A stretch of 64,000 nucleotides of DNA from Schumannella luteola (lineage in GTDB: Bacteria > Actinomycetota > Actinomycetes > Actinomycetales > Microbacteriaceae): assembly GCF_013408685.1 (NCBI RefSeq), contig NZ_JACBZY010000001.1, positions 682,001 to 746,000 of the forward strand. The letters are read 5' to 3'. This document shows, one piece after another, positions 47,832-55,910 of this stretch. The first letter of the stretch is position 1, and each line of letters starts with the position of its first letter. The notes beneath the pieces are model-generated. The model was not told the origin of the DNA. It saw only the letters and a list, made by a program, of their open reading frames with translations, and made no database searches. The translations under genes were made by a program, and so were the position numbers.

Positions 47832-48122
47832 TCAGACCGAGAAGCGGCCGGCCGACGAGTTGTCGCTCTGGGTGTACTGCTGCGCGATCTCCTCGGTCTT
47901 GCCGGCGATCTGCTGCAGGAGGCTGTTGAGCTCGTTGACCGACTGGGTCCACTTGCGCTGGGCCTCGTCGTAGGCCTGCTGAGCGGAACCGCTCCACGAG
48001 CCGCGGAGCTTGCCGACCTCGTTGTCGAGGTCATCGAGCTTCGACTGGATGCCGGTGGCACCACCACGGATCTGGCCCGAGAGGGCGACGACCTGGGCGG
48101 GCTTGACGGACATGCTTTCCAT
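47832..48122 (-). CDS. WXG100-family protein (96 aa)
   Basis: ATG at 48122 with AAGGG 8 nt upstream; an ATG three codons in is an alternative. WXG turn at RGSWSGSAQQAYDEAQRKW, flanked by SGQIRGGATGIQSKLDDLDN and VNELNSLLQQIAGKTEEIAQ helices. Its C-terminal region QQYTQSDNSS resembles that of the 43927 protein. It pairs with the next upstream WXG100 protein. Confidence 0.9.
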   Translation of the reverse strand: MESMSVKPAQVVALSGQIRGGATGIQSKLDDLDNEVGKLRGSWSGSAQQAYDEAQRKWTQSVNELNSLLQQIAGKTEEIAQQYTQSDNSSAGRFSV

Positions 48123-48155
48123 GGGAATCCCTTACCTTTCCTGGCTCAGCCGGTC

Positions 48156-48470
48156 TCAGGCGCCCATGATCGAGCCGAGGCCCGAGATGGTCTGCTTGTG
48201 CGACTCTTCGGTGGCGTTCTGGTCCTTCTCGGTGCCGCCGAGGGCGTCTTCGAGGGTGATCAGCACGTTGTTGAGCTTGCTGGTCTCGTTGTCCCAGCGG
48301 GTGAGGAGCTGGTTGAACGCGACGGCGGCGCTGCCCGACCAGTAGCCGGAGACCTGCTCGATCTCGCCGCGGAGCTTCTTCACCTCCTGGTCGATACCGG
48401 CCTTGGCGGTGCCGACCGCCTGGGCTCCGCGCTTGAGTGCGCCTTCTTCGGCCGCGATGACATCTGCCAC
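48156..48470 (-). CDS. WXG100-family protein (104 aa)
   Basis: GTG at 48470 with AAGGGG 7 nt upstream. Turn motif SGYWSGSAAVAFNQLLTRWD and long helices (GALKRGAQAVGTAKAGIDQE; LEDALGGTEKDQNATEESHK). It is closely related to the protein at 44241. It is the first gene of the lower T7SS unit, after the 136-nt gap that carries a hairpin. Confidence 0.9.
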   Translation of the reverse strand: MADVIAAEEGALKRGAQAVGTAKAGIDQEVKKLRGEIEQVSGYWSGSAAVAFNQLLTRWDNETSKLNNVLITLEDALGGTEKDQNATEESHKQTISGLGSIMGA

Positions 48471-48510
48471 AGCATTCCCCTTGTCTGAGATGGTGTCGAC
48501 GCGTCACTCT

Positions 48511-48526
48511 GCCCCCGAATGGGGGG
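48511..48526. terminator. GC hairpin between mycosin copy 2 and the WXG100 genes
   Basis: GCCCCC-GAAT-GGGGGG, with outer GTCAC/GTGAC pairs. It lies before the WXG100 operon and after the stop of the subtilase at 48607 on the minus strand. It could end the subtilase transcript or act as a leader hairpin of the WXG100 mRNA; there is no U-tract. Confidence 0.45.
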
Positions 48527-48606
48527 CCTCGGTGACGCGGATGAGGCAAGGCTATGCGGTTCCCGCAATATCGACAAGACCTCGGAACCTGAGATTCACC
48601 ATCCGG

Positions 48607-49899
48607 CTACCCCCTGGTCGAGGGCCGACGGCGGGTGAGCAGCACGATCAGCACCACGACCCCGGCGATGACGACGAGGCCGCCGAGCACGCCCGCCGCG
48701 ATGAGCGCCGTCGCGACCGGCGAGAAGCCGCCGCGCTGCGAGGCGGACGGCGCCGCGGAACCCGCGGACGGACCGGACAACGGCGAGGCGGAAGCGGATG
48801 CCAGTGCCTTCTTGGCCGCAGCCACATCAGCCACGGTCGGAACGCCGAGGTGACCCGGCTCGTTCATGAGCGGGTTCTCGTCCGGATACTGCGTCGGATC
48901 GACCTTGAGCATGTGCGTCAACGACGCGGGACCGTACCCGTACCCGCCCTCGTACCGGGTCAGCGGATGATCGTCACCGCCCGTGTTGTGGATCAGCGAC
49001 TGGACCAGCTGATTACCCGTCGCCTGCGGATACTTCTGCGCCACCAGCGCCAACATGCCCGACACGAGCGGCGTCGCCAGCGACGACCCCTGCATCCGTC
49101 GGCCGTCGTCACCCCACGACGCGGAGTTCGCCGTGCCCTGCGACGAGAACCCGACGCCCGCGGCGACCACCGTCGTCGAATCGAAGGCGACCGGAACACC
49201 ACCATCGGTCTGCAGGTCGCCGCTCTCCTTGAAGGCGTTGACCGACACGACGCCGTTCGCGTTGGCCGGGAAGTTGCCCGGATCAGTCAGGGAGTTGGGG
49301 TCGCCGGCGACGATCACGACCCCGCGCGCGATCGCGTCGGCGATCGCGAGCTCGTCACCGCGAAGATGCGCGTTCGTCGCCTGCGAGATGGAGATGATCC
49401 GGTTGCCGTCGGCCACCGCCTTGCGCACGATCAGGCCGTAGTCGGTGTACGGAACCCCGTCGACGGTCTTGGTGCAGCCGGACTCGGCGCCCTGGGTCGA
49501 GTTGGCGTAGACCGTGACCTTCGCCTCCGGGGCGATGCCCTTTACCGCGCCAGGTCCGGTCCCATTGCCGACCAGCAACGAGGTGACATCGGCGGAGTGC
49601 ACCGAGTCGATGGTCGCGGTCGTCGTCGACGCCGGGTCGCCGCAGACGGACGGCTCGGGGACTGTGATATCGGCCCCTTGGAACACCTCGAGCGAGGCGT
49701 TGAAGGGCCCGTCGATCACCGCGATCTTGATGCCCTTCCCGGTCAGCCCCTGCGACTGGGCGCCCGCCACGTCGTACTTCGCGTACCACCAGTCCGTCGA
49801 CGACGCCGCGGATGCGGAGGCGGTCGGGCCCGCGGCGAGCGCCGCCGTCAGAGCGGTCAGGGCGAGCAGCGCCGCGGCGGAGGTGCGGGCACGGGGCAT
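48607..49899 (-). CDS. Membrane-anchored subtilisin-like (mycosin-type) protease with atypical Asp motif, copy 2
   Basis: 430 residues from the ATG at 49899 (AGGAG upstream); an in-frame ATG at 49938 lacks an RBS. Signal peptide (about 5-31), then S8 residues D63 (IAVIDGPFNAS), H101 (SVHSADVTSLL), S273 (GSSLATPLVSG). C-terminal TM (about 396-420) and RRR tail. It is a tandem-type paralogue of the 45916 protease, with closely matching blocks such as TDWWYAKY, DPTQYPDENPLM, EPGHLGVP and GGYGYGPASL, separated from it by three small genes. First gene of the large minus-strand T7SS unit, divergent from eccD2. Confidence 0.88.
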   Translation of the reverse strand: MPRARTSAAALLALTALTAALAAGPTASASAASSTDWWYAKYDVAGAQSQGLTGKGIKIAVIDGPFNASLEVFQGADITVPEPSVCGDPASTTTATIDSVHSADVTSLLVGNGTGPGAVKGIAPEAKVTVYANSTQGAESGCTKTVDGVPYTDYGLIVRKAVADGNRIISISQATNAHLRGDELAIADAIARGVVIVAGDPNSLTDPGNFPANANGVVSVNAFKESGDLQTDGGVPVAFDSTTVVAAGVGFSSQGTANSASWGDDGRRMQGSSLATPLVSGMLALVAQKYPQATGNQLVQSLIHNTGGDDHPLTRYEGGYGYGPASLTHMLKVDPTQYPDENPLMNEPGHLGVPTVADVAAAKKALASASASPLSGPSAGSAAPSASQRGGFSPVATALIAAGVLGGLVVIAGVVVLIVLLTRRRPSTRG

Positions 49900-50084
49900 C
49901 GGGGGCTCCTGGGTGACACGGGTGGAGGACGAGGGCACCGTGAGTGGAAGGCGGACCGAGCCCGCCCATCCACTCGGGAAAAACTCACGAACAACCTACT
50001 CCGAGCGCCATCCGTTCCCTGAGGATGATTAGGCTGACCGGGAATGCGTCAGCTGCGCGGATGCGCACGATGGCAGGAGCACGC

Positions 50085-51440
50085 GTGAGTACGACCGTGA
50101 GCACGTCACGGGCACTGCTGAGGGTGTCGATCCAGAGCGAGGGTCGACGGCTCGATGTCGGCGTGCCCGCCCAGCTGCCGCTCGTCGAGCTGATGCCCGG
50201 CTTCGCCCGCGGCCTCGGCGTGCTGGATGCGACCATGACGCACACGGGCTACGCCCTGCAGCGCGCGGACGGCACCCGTCTCGACCCGAGCCGCGGCGCC
50301 GCCGAGCAGGGCGTGCTCGACGGTGAGCTGCTCACGCTCGCGCGCGGCGTGCAGCTGGCCGAGCCCCGCGTCTACGACGACATCGTCGAGGCCGTGATCG
50401 ACGCGACCGGCGAGCAGAACCGGCCGTGGACCCCCCAGGACAACGCGCGCACCGCCCTCGCCGCGAGCCTCACGTTGCTCGGCATCTGCGCCGTGCTGCT
50501 GCTCGCCGGGGGCGGCGACGGACCCTCGACGCTGCTGCGCGCGATCATCGCCGCCGCCGGAACCGTGCTGCTGCTCGCCTCGGCCGCCGTGATCGAACGA
50601 CTCGGGCAGGCCGAGACCGGCCGCGGCCTCGCCCTCGCCGCCGCCGCCTTCGCCGCGCTCACCGGCTACCTGCTCACCCCGGCCGACGGCGGTCTGTTCG
50701 GATGGCCGCTCGCCGCCGCCGGCGCCGGCGCCGTCGTCGCGGGCGGCATCGCGCTGCTGCTGAACCCCGCATCCCGCGCCATCCTGCTCGTGCCGCTCGT
50801 GCTCGGCGGCGCGATCGGCATCACCGGCGGCATCGCCGGGCTCATGCCGGGCAGCCAGCAGAGCGCCTACGCGCTCATGGTCGCGGTCGTCATCACCCTC
50901 GCCAACGCGCTGCCGTGGCTCGCGATGACGTCGACGCGCATCCGCGTGATCTCGCCGCAGAGCGACCAGGAGATCTTCGACGACCCCGACCCGATCGACA
51001 CCGAGCAGGTGCGCGCCCGCGCCGCCGCCGGGCACCGCGTGCTCGTCGCGCTGCGGCTCGCGCTCGGGCTCGCCGCGCTCGTCGGCGCCCCGATCGTCGC
51101 CGGAGCCAGCCCCGCCGGCGCCGCCCTCTGCGCGCTCGGCTTCATCGGGATCATGATGCCCGCGCGGCAGAGCTTCGCCCGCGCCGAGGTCGTCGTGCTG
51201 ATGGCGCTCGGCACCGCGGGCATCGCGATCACCGGCGTCACCACGAGCCTCGCCCAGCCCGACCTGCGGCTCGTGCTGCTCGTCGCGCTGCTGGCGGTGA
51301 CCGTGATCGTGATCTTCCTCACGCTGCTCGCGCCGCGCGCGCGCATGCGCCTCACCCGCCTCGCCGACACCGTCGAGGTGCTCGTGATCGGACTCCTGCT
51401 GCCGCTCGGCGTCATCGCCGCCGGAATCGCCTGGGCGTGA
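50085..51440 (+). CDS. eccD: Second EccD-type T7SS membrane protein
   Basis: 451 residues from the GTG with AGGAG 5 nt upstream. N-terminal YukD-like domain (1-95; LLRVSIQSEGRRLDVGVPAQ, GELLTLARGVQL) and eleven TMs from about 125 on (ALAASLTLLGICAVLLLAGG to LVIGLLLPLGVIAAGIAWA). It differs from the EccD at 42524 in nearly all non-TM positions. It is followed 1 nt later by eccB and then mycP, so it belongs to the core membrane complex module. Confidence 0.88.
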   Translation: MSTTVSTSRALLRVSIQSEGRRLDVGVPAQLPLVELMPGFARGLGVLDATMTHTGYALQRADGTRLDPSRGAAEQGVLDGELLTLARGVQLAEPRVYDDIVEAVIDATGEQNRPWTPQDNARTALAASLTLLGICAVLLLAGGGDGPSTLLRAIIAAAGTVLLLASAAVIERLGQAETGRGLALAAAAFAALTGYLLTPADGGLFGWPLAAAGAGAVVAGGIALLLNPASRAILLVPLVLGGAIGITGGIAGLMPGSQQSAYALMVAVVITLANALPWLAMTSTRIRVISPQSDQEIFDDPDPIDTEQVRARAAAGHRVLVALRLALGLAALVGAPIVAGASPAGAALCALGFIGIMMPARQSFARAEVVVLMALGTAGIAITGVTTSLAQPDLRLVLLVALLAVTVIVIFLTLLAPRARMRLTRLADTVEVLVIGLLLPLGVIAAGIAWA

Positions 51441-51441
51441 C

Positions 51442-52845
51442 GTGGCCACCAAGAGCGATCTGATCGAGGCGCAGAACTTCTCGCGCCGCCGCCTTCTCAC
51501 CGCCTTCATCTCGGGAGCCCCCGGCGGACGCGAGCTCGAGCCCTCGAAGCCGCTGCGCGCCGTGATCATCGCGATCGCGCTGACCGTGGCCGTCATCCTC
51601 GCCGGCGTGTTCTACGGCGTGATGCAGCCGGGCCTGCCCAACGACTGGGGCAACAACCGGCTCATCATCGCCAAAGACACCGGGGCGCGCTATGTGAGCT
51701 CGAAGAACGTGCTGCACCCGGTGATCAACTCGGTGTCGGCGCGGCTGCTCATCCCCAGCACCGACTTCAAGGTCATCACCACCACCCAGGCGCGCCTCGC
51801 CGGCGTGAAGCTCGGGGCCCCCGTCGGCATCGTCGGCGCCCCCGACACGCTGCCCGCCGCGAACAGGCTCATCAACGACGGATGGACGGCCTGCGTCGCC
51901 GACGACGGCGGCAACCGGGTGCGCATCGGCGGCTCGACCGCGAGCGCCACGAAGGATGCCGTGGTCGTGTCGTCGGGCGGCCAGATCTACGTCGTCGCCG
52001 CCGACACCCGCTTCAAGGTCGACCCGGCGCAGACGGATGCGGTGCTGCGCGCCGCCGGCATCGACTCGCTCGACCCGGTCGCCGTCGATCCCGCCTGGCT
52101 CGACCTCTTCACCGAGGGCGCCGACCTGCAGTCGATCGTCATCACCGACGCCGGGCTCCCGCTCGCCGGCACCTCGCTCAACGTCGGCGACGTGCTGCAC
52201 ATCACCGGGCAGGCGGTGACCCAGCGCTTCCTCGTGCAGCAGGACGGCACGCTCGGCTCGCTCAGCCCGCTCGCCTGGCAGCTCTACCAGCTGGGCACCG
52301 GGCGCGGCGCCGACCGCGTGCTCGAGGTCGCCTCCGCCGACGTCGCCGACGTGCCCACCGCGAAGAACCCGGTCGGCGGCGCCGACTGGCCGAGCGACGG
52401 CTTCACGACCCTCGAGAGCGACGCCCGTCCCTGCGCGCTGCTCACCCATGACGCCCGCGGGCTCGCCCGCACCGTGCTCGCGACCACCGCGACGACCGAA
52501 GACGCGGAGGCGACGCTCACCGTCGCCTCCGGGCGCGGCGCCATCGTGCTCGCCGGCGGGCGCGGAGCGCAGGGCTCCCCGCTGCTCACGATCGTCGACG
52601 CGACCGGCACCTCCTACGCCCTCCCCGGCGCCGACGAGGACACCGTCGCGCGACTCGGCTACTCGCTCGAGGAGGTCGGGCGGGTCGACCAGAGCTGGAT
52701 CCGCCTGTTCAAGACCGGGCCGGCGCTGAGCACGGCCGCGGCGGGCGCGGAGCCGGGCGGCGGACCGGCCGAACCGGCCTCGGGGTCGTCGTCGGGCTCT
52801 TCGGGCGGGTCGGATGCGTCGGGGTCGTCGGACTCGGATGGCTGA
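51442..52845 (+). CDS. eccB: Type VII secretion core component EccB
   Basis: 467 residues. Starts ATKSDLIEAQNFSRRRLLTA, the family's amphipathic N-terminus. One TM (about 38-62, PLRAVIIAIALTVAVILAGV). The large extracytoplasmic R1-R4 repeat domain has LPNDWGNNRLIIAKDTGARY, RFLVQQDGTLGSLSPLAWQL and an invariant Cys pair (WTACVADD, RPCALLTH). The last 50 residues are Ser/Gly-rich. EccB forms the periplasmic-side roof of the ESX complex and likely contacts MycP, encoded next. Confidence 0.93.
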   Translation: MATKSDLIEAQNFSRRRLLTAFISGAPGGRELEPSKPLRAVIIAIALTVAVILAGVFYGVMQPGLPNDWGNNRLIIAKDTGARYVSSKNVLHPVINSVSARLLIPSTDFKVITTTQARLAGVKLGAPVGIVGAPDTLPAANRLINDGWTACVADDGGNRVRIGGSTASATKDAVVVSSGGQIYVVAADTRFKVDPAQTDAVLRAAGIDSLDPVAVDPAWLDLFTEGADLQSIVITDAGLPLAGTSLNVGDVLHITGQAVTQRFLVQQDGTLGSLSPLAWQLYQLGTGRGADRVLEVASADVADVPTAKNPVGGADWPSDGFTTLESDARPCALLTHDARGLARTVLATTATTEDAEATLTVASGRGAIVLAGGRGAQGSPLLTIVDATGTSYALPGADEDTVARLGYSLEEVGRVDQSWIRLFKTGPALSTAAAGAEPGGGPAEPASGSSSGSSGGSDASGSSDSDG

Positions 52846-52846
52846 G

Positions 52847-54217
52847 ATGCGGCCCGCTCCATTCGCCGGGCGCGCGGCTGGCGACGGGCGCGCTCGCGGC
52901 CTGCGACGCGCATCCCGAGCGGGAGCGGCGCTGCTGGGCGCGGGACTGACGCTGGCCGTGCTCGGCGGCGCCGGCATCTCGACCGGCGCGTCGGCGGCGA
53001 GCGGCGCCGCCGGCGCGCGGGTCACCGTCGACGCCGACTCCGGATCGAGCGACTGCACCGCCGGCGGCGGCACGCGCATCGCCCAGTCGCCGCCGGCGCT
53101 CGCGCAGCTGCAGTCCGAACTCGCGTGGAGCGTCAGCCGCGGAGCCGGCATCGTCGTCGCGGTCGTCGACTCCGGGGTCGACGCGAACAACCCGCACCTC
53201 GCCGGGGTGCTCGCCGGCGGCGTCGACCTCGTCGGCGACGGAGCCGGCCAGAACGGCTACGCCGACCTCGACGGCCACGGCACCGCGATCGCCGGGCAGA
53301 TCGCCGCCCGCAAGATCGACGGATCCGGCGTCGAGGGGCTCGCGCCGGAGGCGCGCATCCTCTCGATCCGGGTGTTCTCGACGACCGAGTCGGATGCGCG
53401 CAAGGCCGGCTTCGGCCCGACCATCCCCCGCATCGCCGAGGGCATCCGCGTCGCCGCCGACTCGAACGCACAGGTCATCAACGTGTCGCTGAGCAGCGCC
53501 GCCGATGCGCCCGAGCTGCGGGATGCGGTGGCCTACGCGACCGCGCGCGGCAGCCTCGTCGTCGCCAGCTCGGGCAACGCCGACAACAGCCAGTCGGTCG
53601 AGGAGAAGGCCTCCGGCTCGGCGCGCTACCCGGCCGGCGACCCCGAGGCGCTCGGCAGCGGCGCCGTGAACGCCGCCGGAGCCGCCGACGGGAACAGCGT
53701 CAACGGACCGCACGTGTCGATCGCGGCGCCCGGGCAGAACATCCTCACCTCGGCCAGCAACGGCATCGACTGCGTCTACTCGGGCGAGGCCGCGCACACC
53801 AGCTTCTCGACCGCCTACGTCTCGGCCGCGGCTGCGCTCGTCGCGGCGTCGCACCCGCAGGAGACGCCCGCGCAGTGGAGGTACCGGCTCGAGGCGACCG
53901 CCGTGCGACCCGATCCCGACCAGCGCGACGACGCGATCGGCTGGGGCGTCGTGCAGCCCTACGACGCCATGACCCTCGCCGTCGGCGGCGCGCTGCGCGG
54001 ACCGGAGAGCGCCTTCGGCGGCGGCAGCGCCGGTGCGCCCGCCGACGACCGCCGCGACCTCGCGCTCGCCCACAGCGACCCGGCCAGCGCACTCGCCACG
54101 ACCATCTCGATCGTCGGCGCGGTCACGGCCGGGGCGGTGCTCGGCGTCGTCGGGGTGCTCGCCTACTTCCGCCGACGCCGGCGCGCGGAGGCCTCACCCG
54201 ACGAGTTCGGGGTCTGA
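52847..54217 (+). CDS. mycP: Mycosin MycP (canonical T7SS subtilisin-like protease)
   Basis: 456 residues from ATG 52847 (ATG 52838, overlapping eccB, is possible). A basic stretch and signal/TM (about 25-50), then S8 domain with D108 (VVAVVDSGVDANN), H144 (LDGHGTAIAG) and S319 (HTSFSTAYVS). Oxyanion Asn in VVASSGNADN. C-terminal TM (about 418-440) with FRRRRR. The canonical Asp and His motifs set it apart from the two other mycosin-like proteases. MycP stabilises the EccBCDE complex and trims some substrates. Confidence 0.93.
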   Translation: MRPAPFAGRAAGDGRARGLRRASRAGAALLGAGLTLAVLGGAGISTGASAASGAAGARVTVDADSGSSDCTAGGGTRIAQSPPALAQLQSELAWSVSRGAGIVVAVVDSGVDANNPHLAGVLAGGVDLVGDGAGQNGYADLDGHGTAIAGQIAARKIDGSGVEGLAPEARILSIRVFSTTESDARKAGFGPTIPRIAEGIRVAADSNAQVINVSLSSAADAPELRDAVAYATARGSLVVASSGNADNSQSVEEKASGSARYPAGDPEALGSGAVNAAGAADGNSVNGPHVSIAAPGQNILTSASNGIDCVYSGEAAHTSFSTAYVSAAAALVAASHPQETPAQWRYRLEATAVRPDPDQRDDAIGWGVVQPYDAMTLAVGGALRGPESAFGGGSAGAPADDRRDLALAHSDPASALATTISIVGAVTAGAVLGVVGVLAYFRRRRRAEASPDEFGV

Positions 54218-54271
54218 GCGGGGGCTCCACGGCGCGGGCGGGAGCGGATCTCGCCGGGCAGAGCAGGGCGT

Positions 54272-54296
54272 CCTCGGGCCCGGCTGATTCCCGAGG
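54272..54296. terminator. Hairpin between convergent mycP and tail-anchored gene
   Basis: CCTCGGG/CCCGAGG 7-bp stem (54272-54278 and 54290-54296) in the 86-nt space between the two convergent stops. No U-tract. Confidence 0.4.
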
Positions 54297-54303
54297 CCCG
54301 GGG

Positions 54304-55092
54304 TCAGGGGGCGAGGAACGCGGCGACGATGAGGATGAGGCCGCCGATCGTCACGACGACCGCGGCGGCGGCGAGGATGAGCGCGAGGCGTCCGGTGCGT
54401 CGGGCCGAGCGCGCGACCGAGGGCATCGACGGCGCCACGGCACGGGTCGCCTCGCCGCCCGGCGGCAGGTCGGGCACGATCGGCGGGGTCGGCACCGGAC
54501 GCGGCACGTAGGCGTCGCGCGCGCCGACACCGGCGCCCTCAGCGGAGGGGGCCGGCACGAGGCCGCTCGGCAGCTCGACCCGAGCGAGCTGCGCGGCGGC
54601 GCGACGCGACCGGCGGGTGCCGAGCCCGGCGGGGTCGGCGGGGTCGGCAGGGTCGGCAGGGTCGGCAGGGTCGGCGAGCGCAGCGGGCGAGCCGAGGGCG
54701 GCGATACCGGCGCCAGGGCCGACCCCGGCGACCTGACCCGCGCCGGGCGGGCCTGCGAGCGCGCCGCTGCCGACTCCGGCCGATCCGGGCGCACCCCCGA
54801 CGGGCGGAGCACCCCAGCCGCGATCGGCGACGATCGTCTCCTCGGCATCCACGACGATCGTCTCGTCGCCGACCGGGACGCCGCCCGCGACGAGCGCGTC
54901 GTTCACGAGCAGGGTGCGCTCGTCGGCGTCGTCGATCCCGCCGACCACGATCGTGCGCTCGTCGGCCTCGTCTCCGCCGTCCGCCGACGTCGTCCCCGAG
55001 GACGCCGAGGCCGGCGCGGGCTCGTCGCCCATCAGGCTCGACAGGTCGAGGGATCCCGTCGCCGTGCGCGGGCGGTCGTCGTCGCTGCTCAT
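54304..55092 (-). CDS. Disordered tail-anchored membrane protein (262 aa)
   Basis: ATG at 55092. Mostly low-complexity: Asp/Thr-rich N-half with repeated ERTIVVGGIDD / ERTLLVND / ETIVVDAEETIV acidic-Thr motifs that look like kinase-site/FHA-ligand sequences; a central DPADPADPADP tract; Pro/Arg-rich section; and one TM (about 240-261, LALILAAAAVVVTIGGLILI) at the extreme C-terminus. It would be tail-anchored with the whole chain in the cytoplasm. The Thr motifs, adjacent PP2C and FHA genes suggest a scaffold phosphorylated on Thr; inferred. Confidence 0.65.
   Translation of the reverse strand: MSSDDDRPRTATGSLDLSSLMGDEPAPASASSGTTSADGGDEADERTIVVGGIDDADERTLLVNDALVAGGVPVGDETIVVDAEETIVADRGWGAPPVGGAPGSAGVGSGALAGPPGAGQVAGVGPGAGIAALGSPAALADPADPADPADPADPAGLGTRRSRRAAAQLARVELPSGLVPAPSAEGAGVGARDAYVPRPVPTPPIVPDLPPGGEATRAVAPSMPSVARSARRTGRLALILAAAAVVVTIGGLILIVAAFLAP
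54632..54676 (-). repeat. Five-unit 9-bp in-frame microsatellite
   Basis: GGGTCGGC[A/G] units on the plus strand encode repeated Asp-Pro-Ala. Unit number could change by slippage without a frameshift. Confidence 0.7.
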
Positions 55093-55106
55093 CGGATGCG
55101 CACCGC

Positions 55107-55910
55107 TCAGATCGGGATGGTCGCGCTCGCGGAGAGCTCGATCGAGTCGGTGCGGTCGGCGGTGCTGACCGCGCCGCCCGCGCGCACGTCGACGACGAGC
55201 ACGGTGATGTTGTCGCGTCCGCCGGCGCGCTTCGCCGCATCCACCAGCGCCGCCGCCGCCGACTCCGGCCGGCCCGCCATCGTCAGCATCGCGCGGATCT
55301 GCTCGTCCTCGAGCTCGCCGTGCAGACCGTCGGAGCAGATCAGCAGCCGCTCGCCGGTCGTGACCGGCATGAGCCAGGTGTCGGCGCGCGAGTCGGGGGC
55401 GCCGATCGCCCGGGTGATGACGTTGCGGTGCGCGAAGTCGCGGCGGTCGTCGGCGGTCAGCGAGCCGTTGTCGGCGAGGGCCTGCGCGAGTGAGTGGTCG
55501 ACCGTGAGCTGCTCGAGCTCGGAGCCGAAGAGCCGATACACGCGCGAGTCGCCGACGTTGACGATGAGCCAGTGCGGCTCGCCCTCGTGCTCGAGCAGCA
55601 CCACACCGGTGACGGTGCTGCCGGTGCCGCGGCTCGTCGTCGTCGCGATCTCGGCCACGTCGCGCTCGGCACGCGTGAGCGCGCGGCGCACCCCGGCCGG
55701 GTCGACGTCGCCGCGGCCGCACAGCTCGATCCGGAAGGCCGCGACGACCGCCGCGCTCGCCCGATCGCCGGCCTCGTAGCCGCCCATGCCGTCGGCGACG
55801 AGGTAGACGGGACGCTCGGCGAGCGCCGCATCCTCGTTCGCACTCCGCTTCAGGCCGACGTCAGTGAGACCCGAGACCATGAGGTCGACGAGGTCGAGGC
55901 GGGCGCTCAC
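55107..55910 (-). CDS. Second PP2C-family Ser/Thr phosphatase
   Basis: 267 residues, GTG overlapping the FHA gene by 4 nt. Complete PP2C core: KRSANEDAAL, YLVADGMGGYEAGD, RLLICSDGLHGEL and GGRDNITVLVV hold the metal-binding Asp residues. No TM or extracellular domain, unlike PstP, so it is a soluble phosphatase. It acts next to an FHA protein and a Thr-rich tail-anchored protein, likely on their phospho-Thr sites. Confidence 0.93.
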   Translation of the reverse strand: MSARLDLVDLMVSGLTDVGLKRSANEDAALAERPVYLVADGMGGYEAGDRASAAVVAAFRIELCGRGDVDPAGVRRALTRAERDVAEIATTTSRGTGSTVTGVVLLEHEGEPHWLIVNVGDSRVYRLFGSELEQLTVDHSLAQALADNGSLTADDRRDFAHRNVITRAIGAPDSRADTWLMPVTTGERLLICSDGLHGELEDEQIRAMLTMAGRPESAAAALVDAAKRAGGRDNITVLVVDVRAGGAVSTADRTDSIELSASATIPI

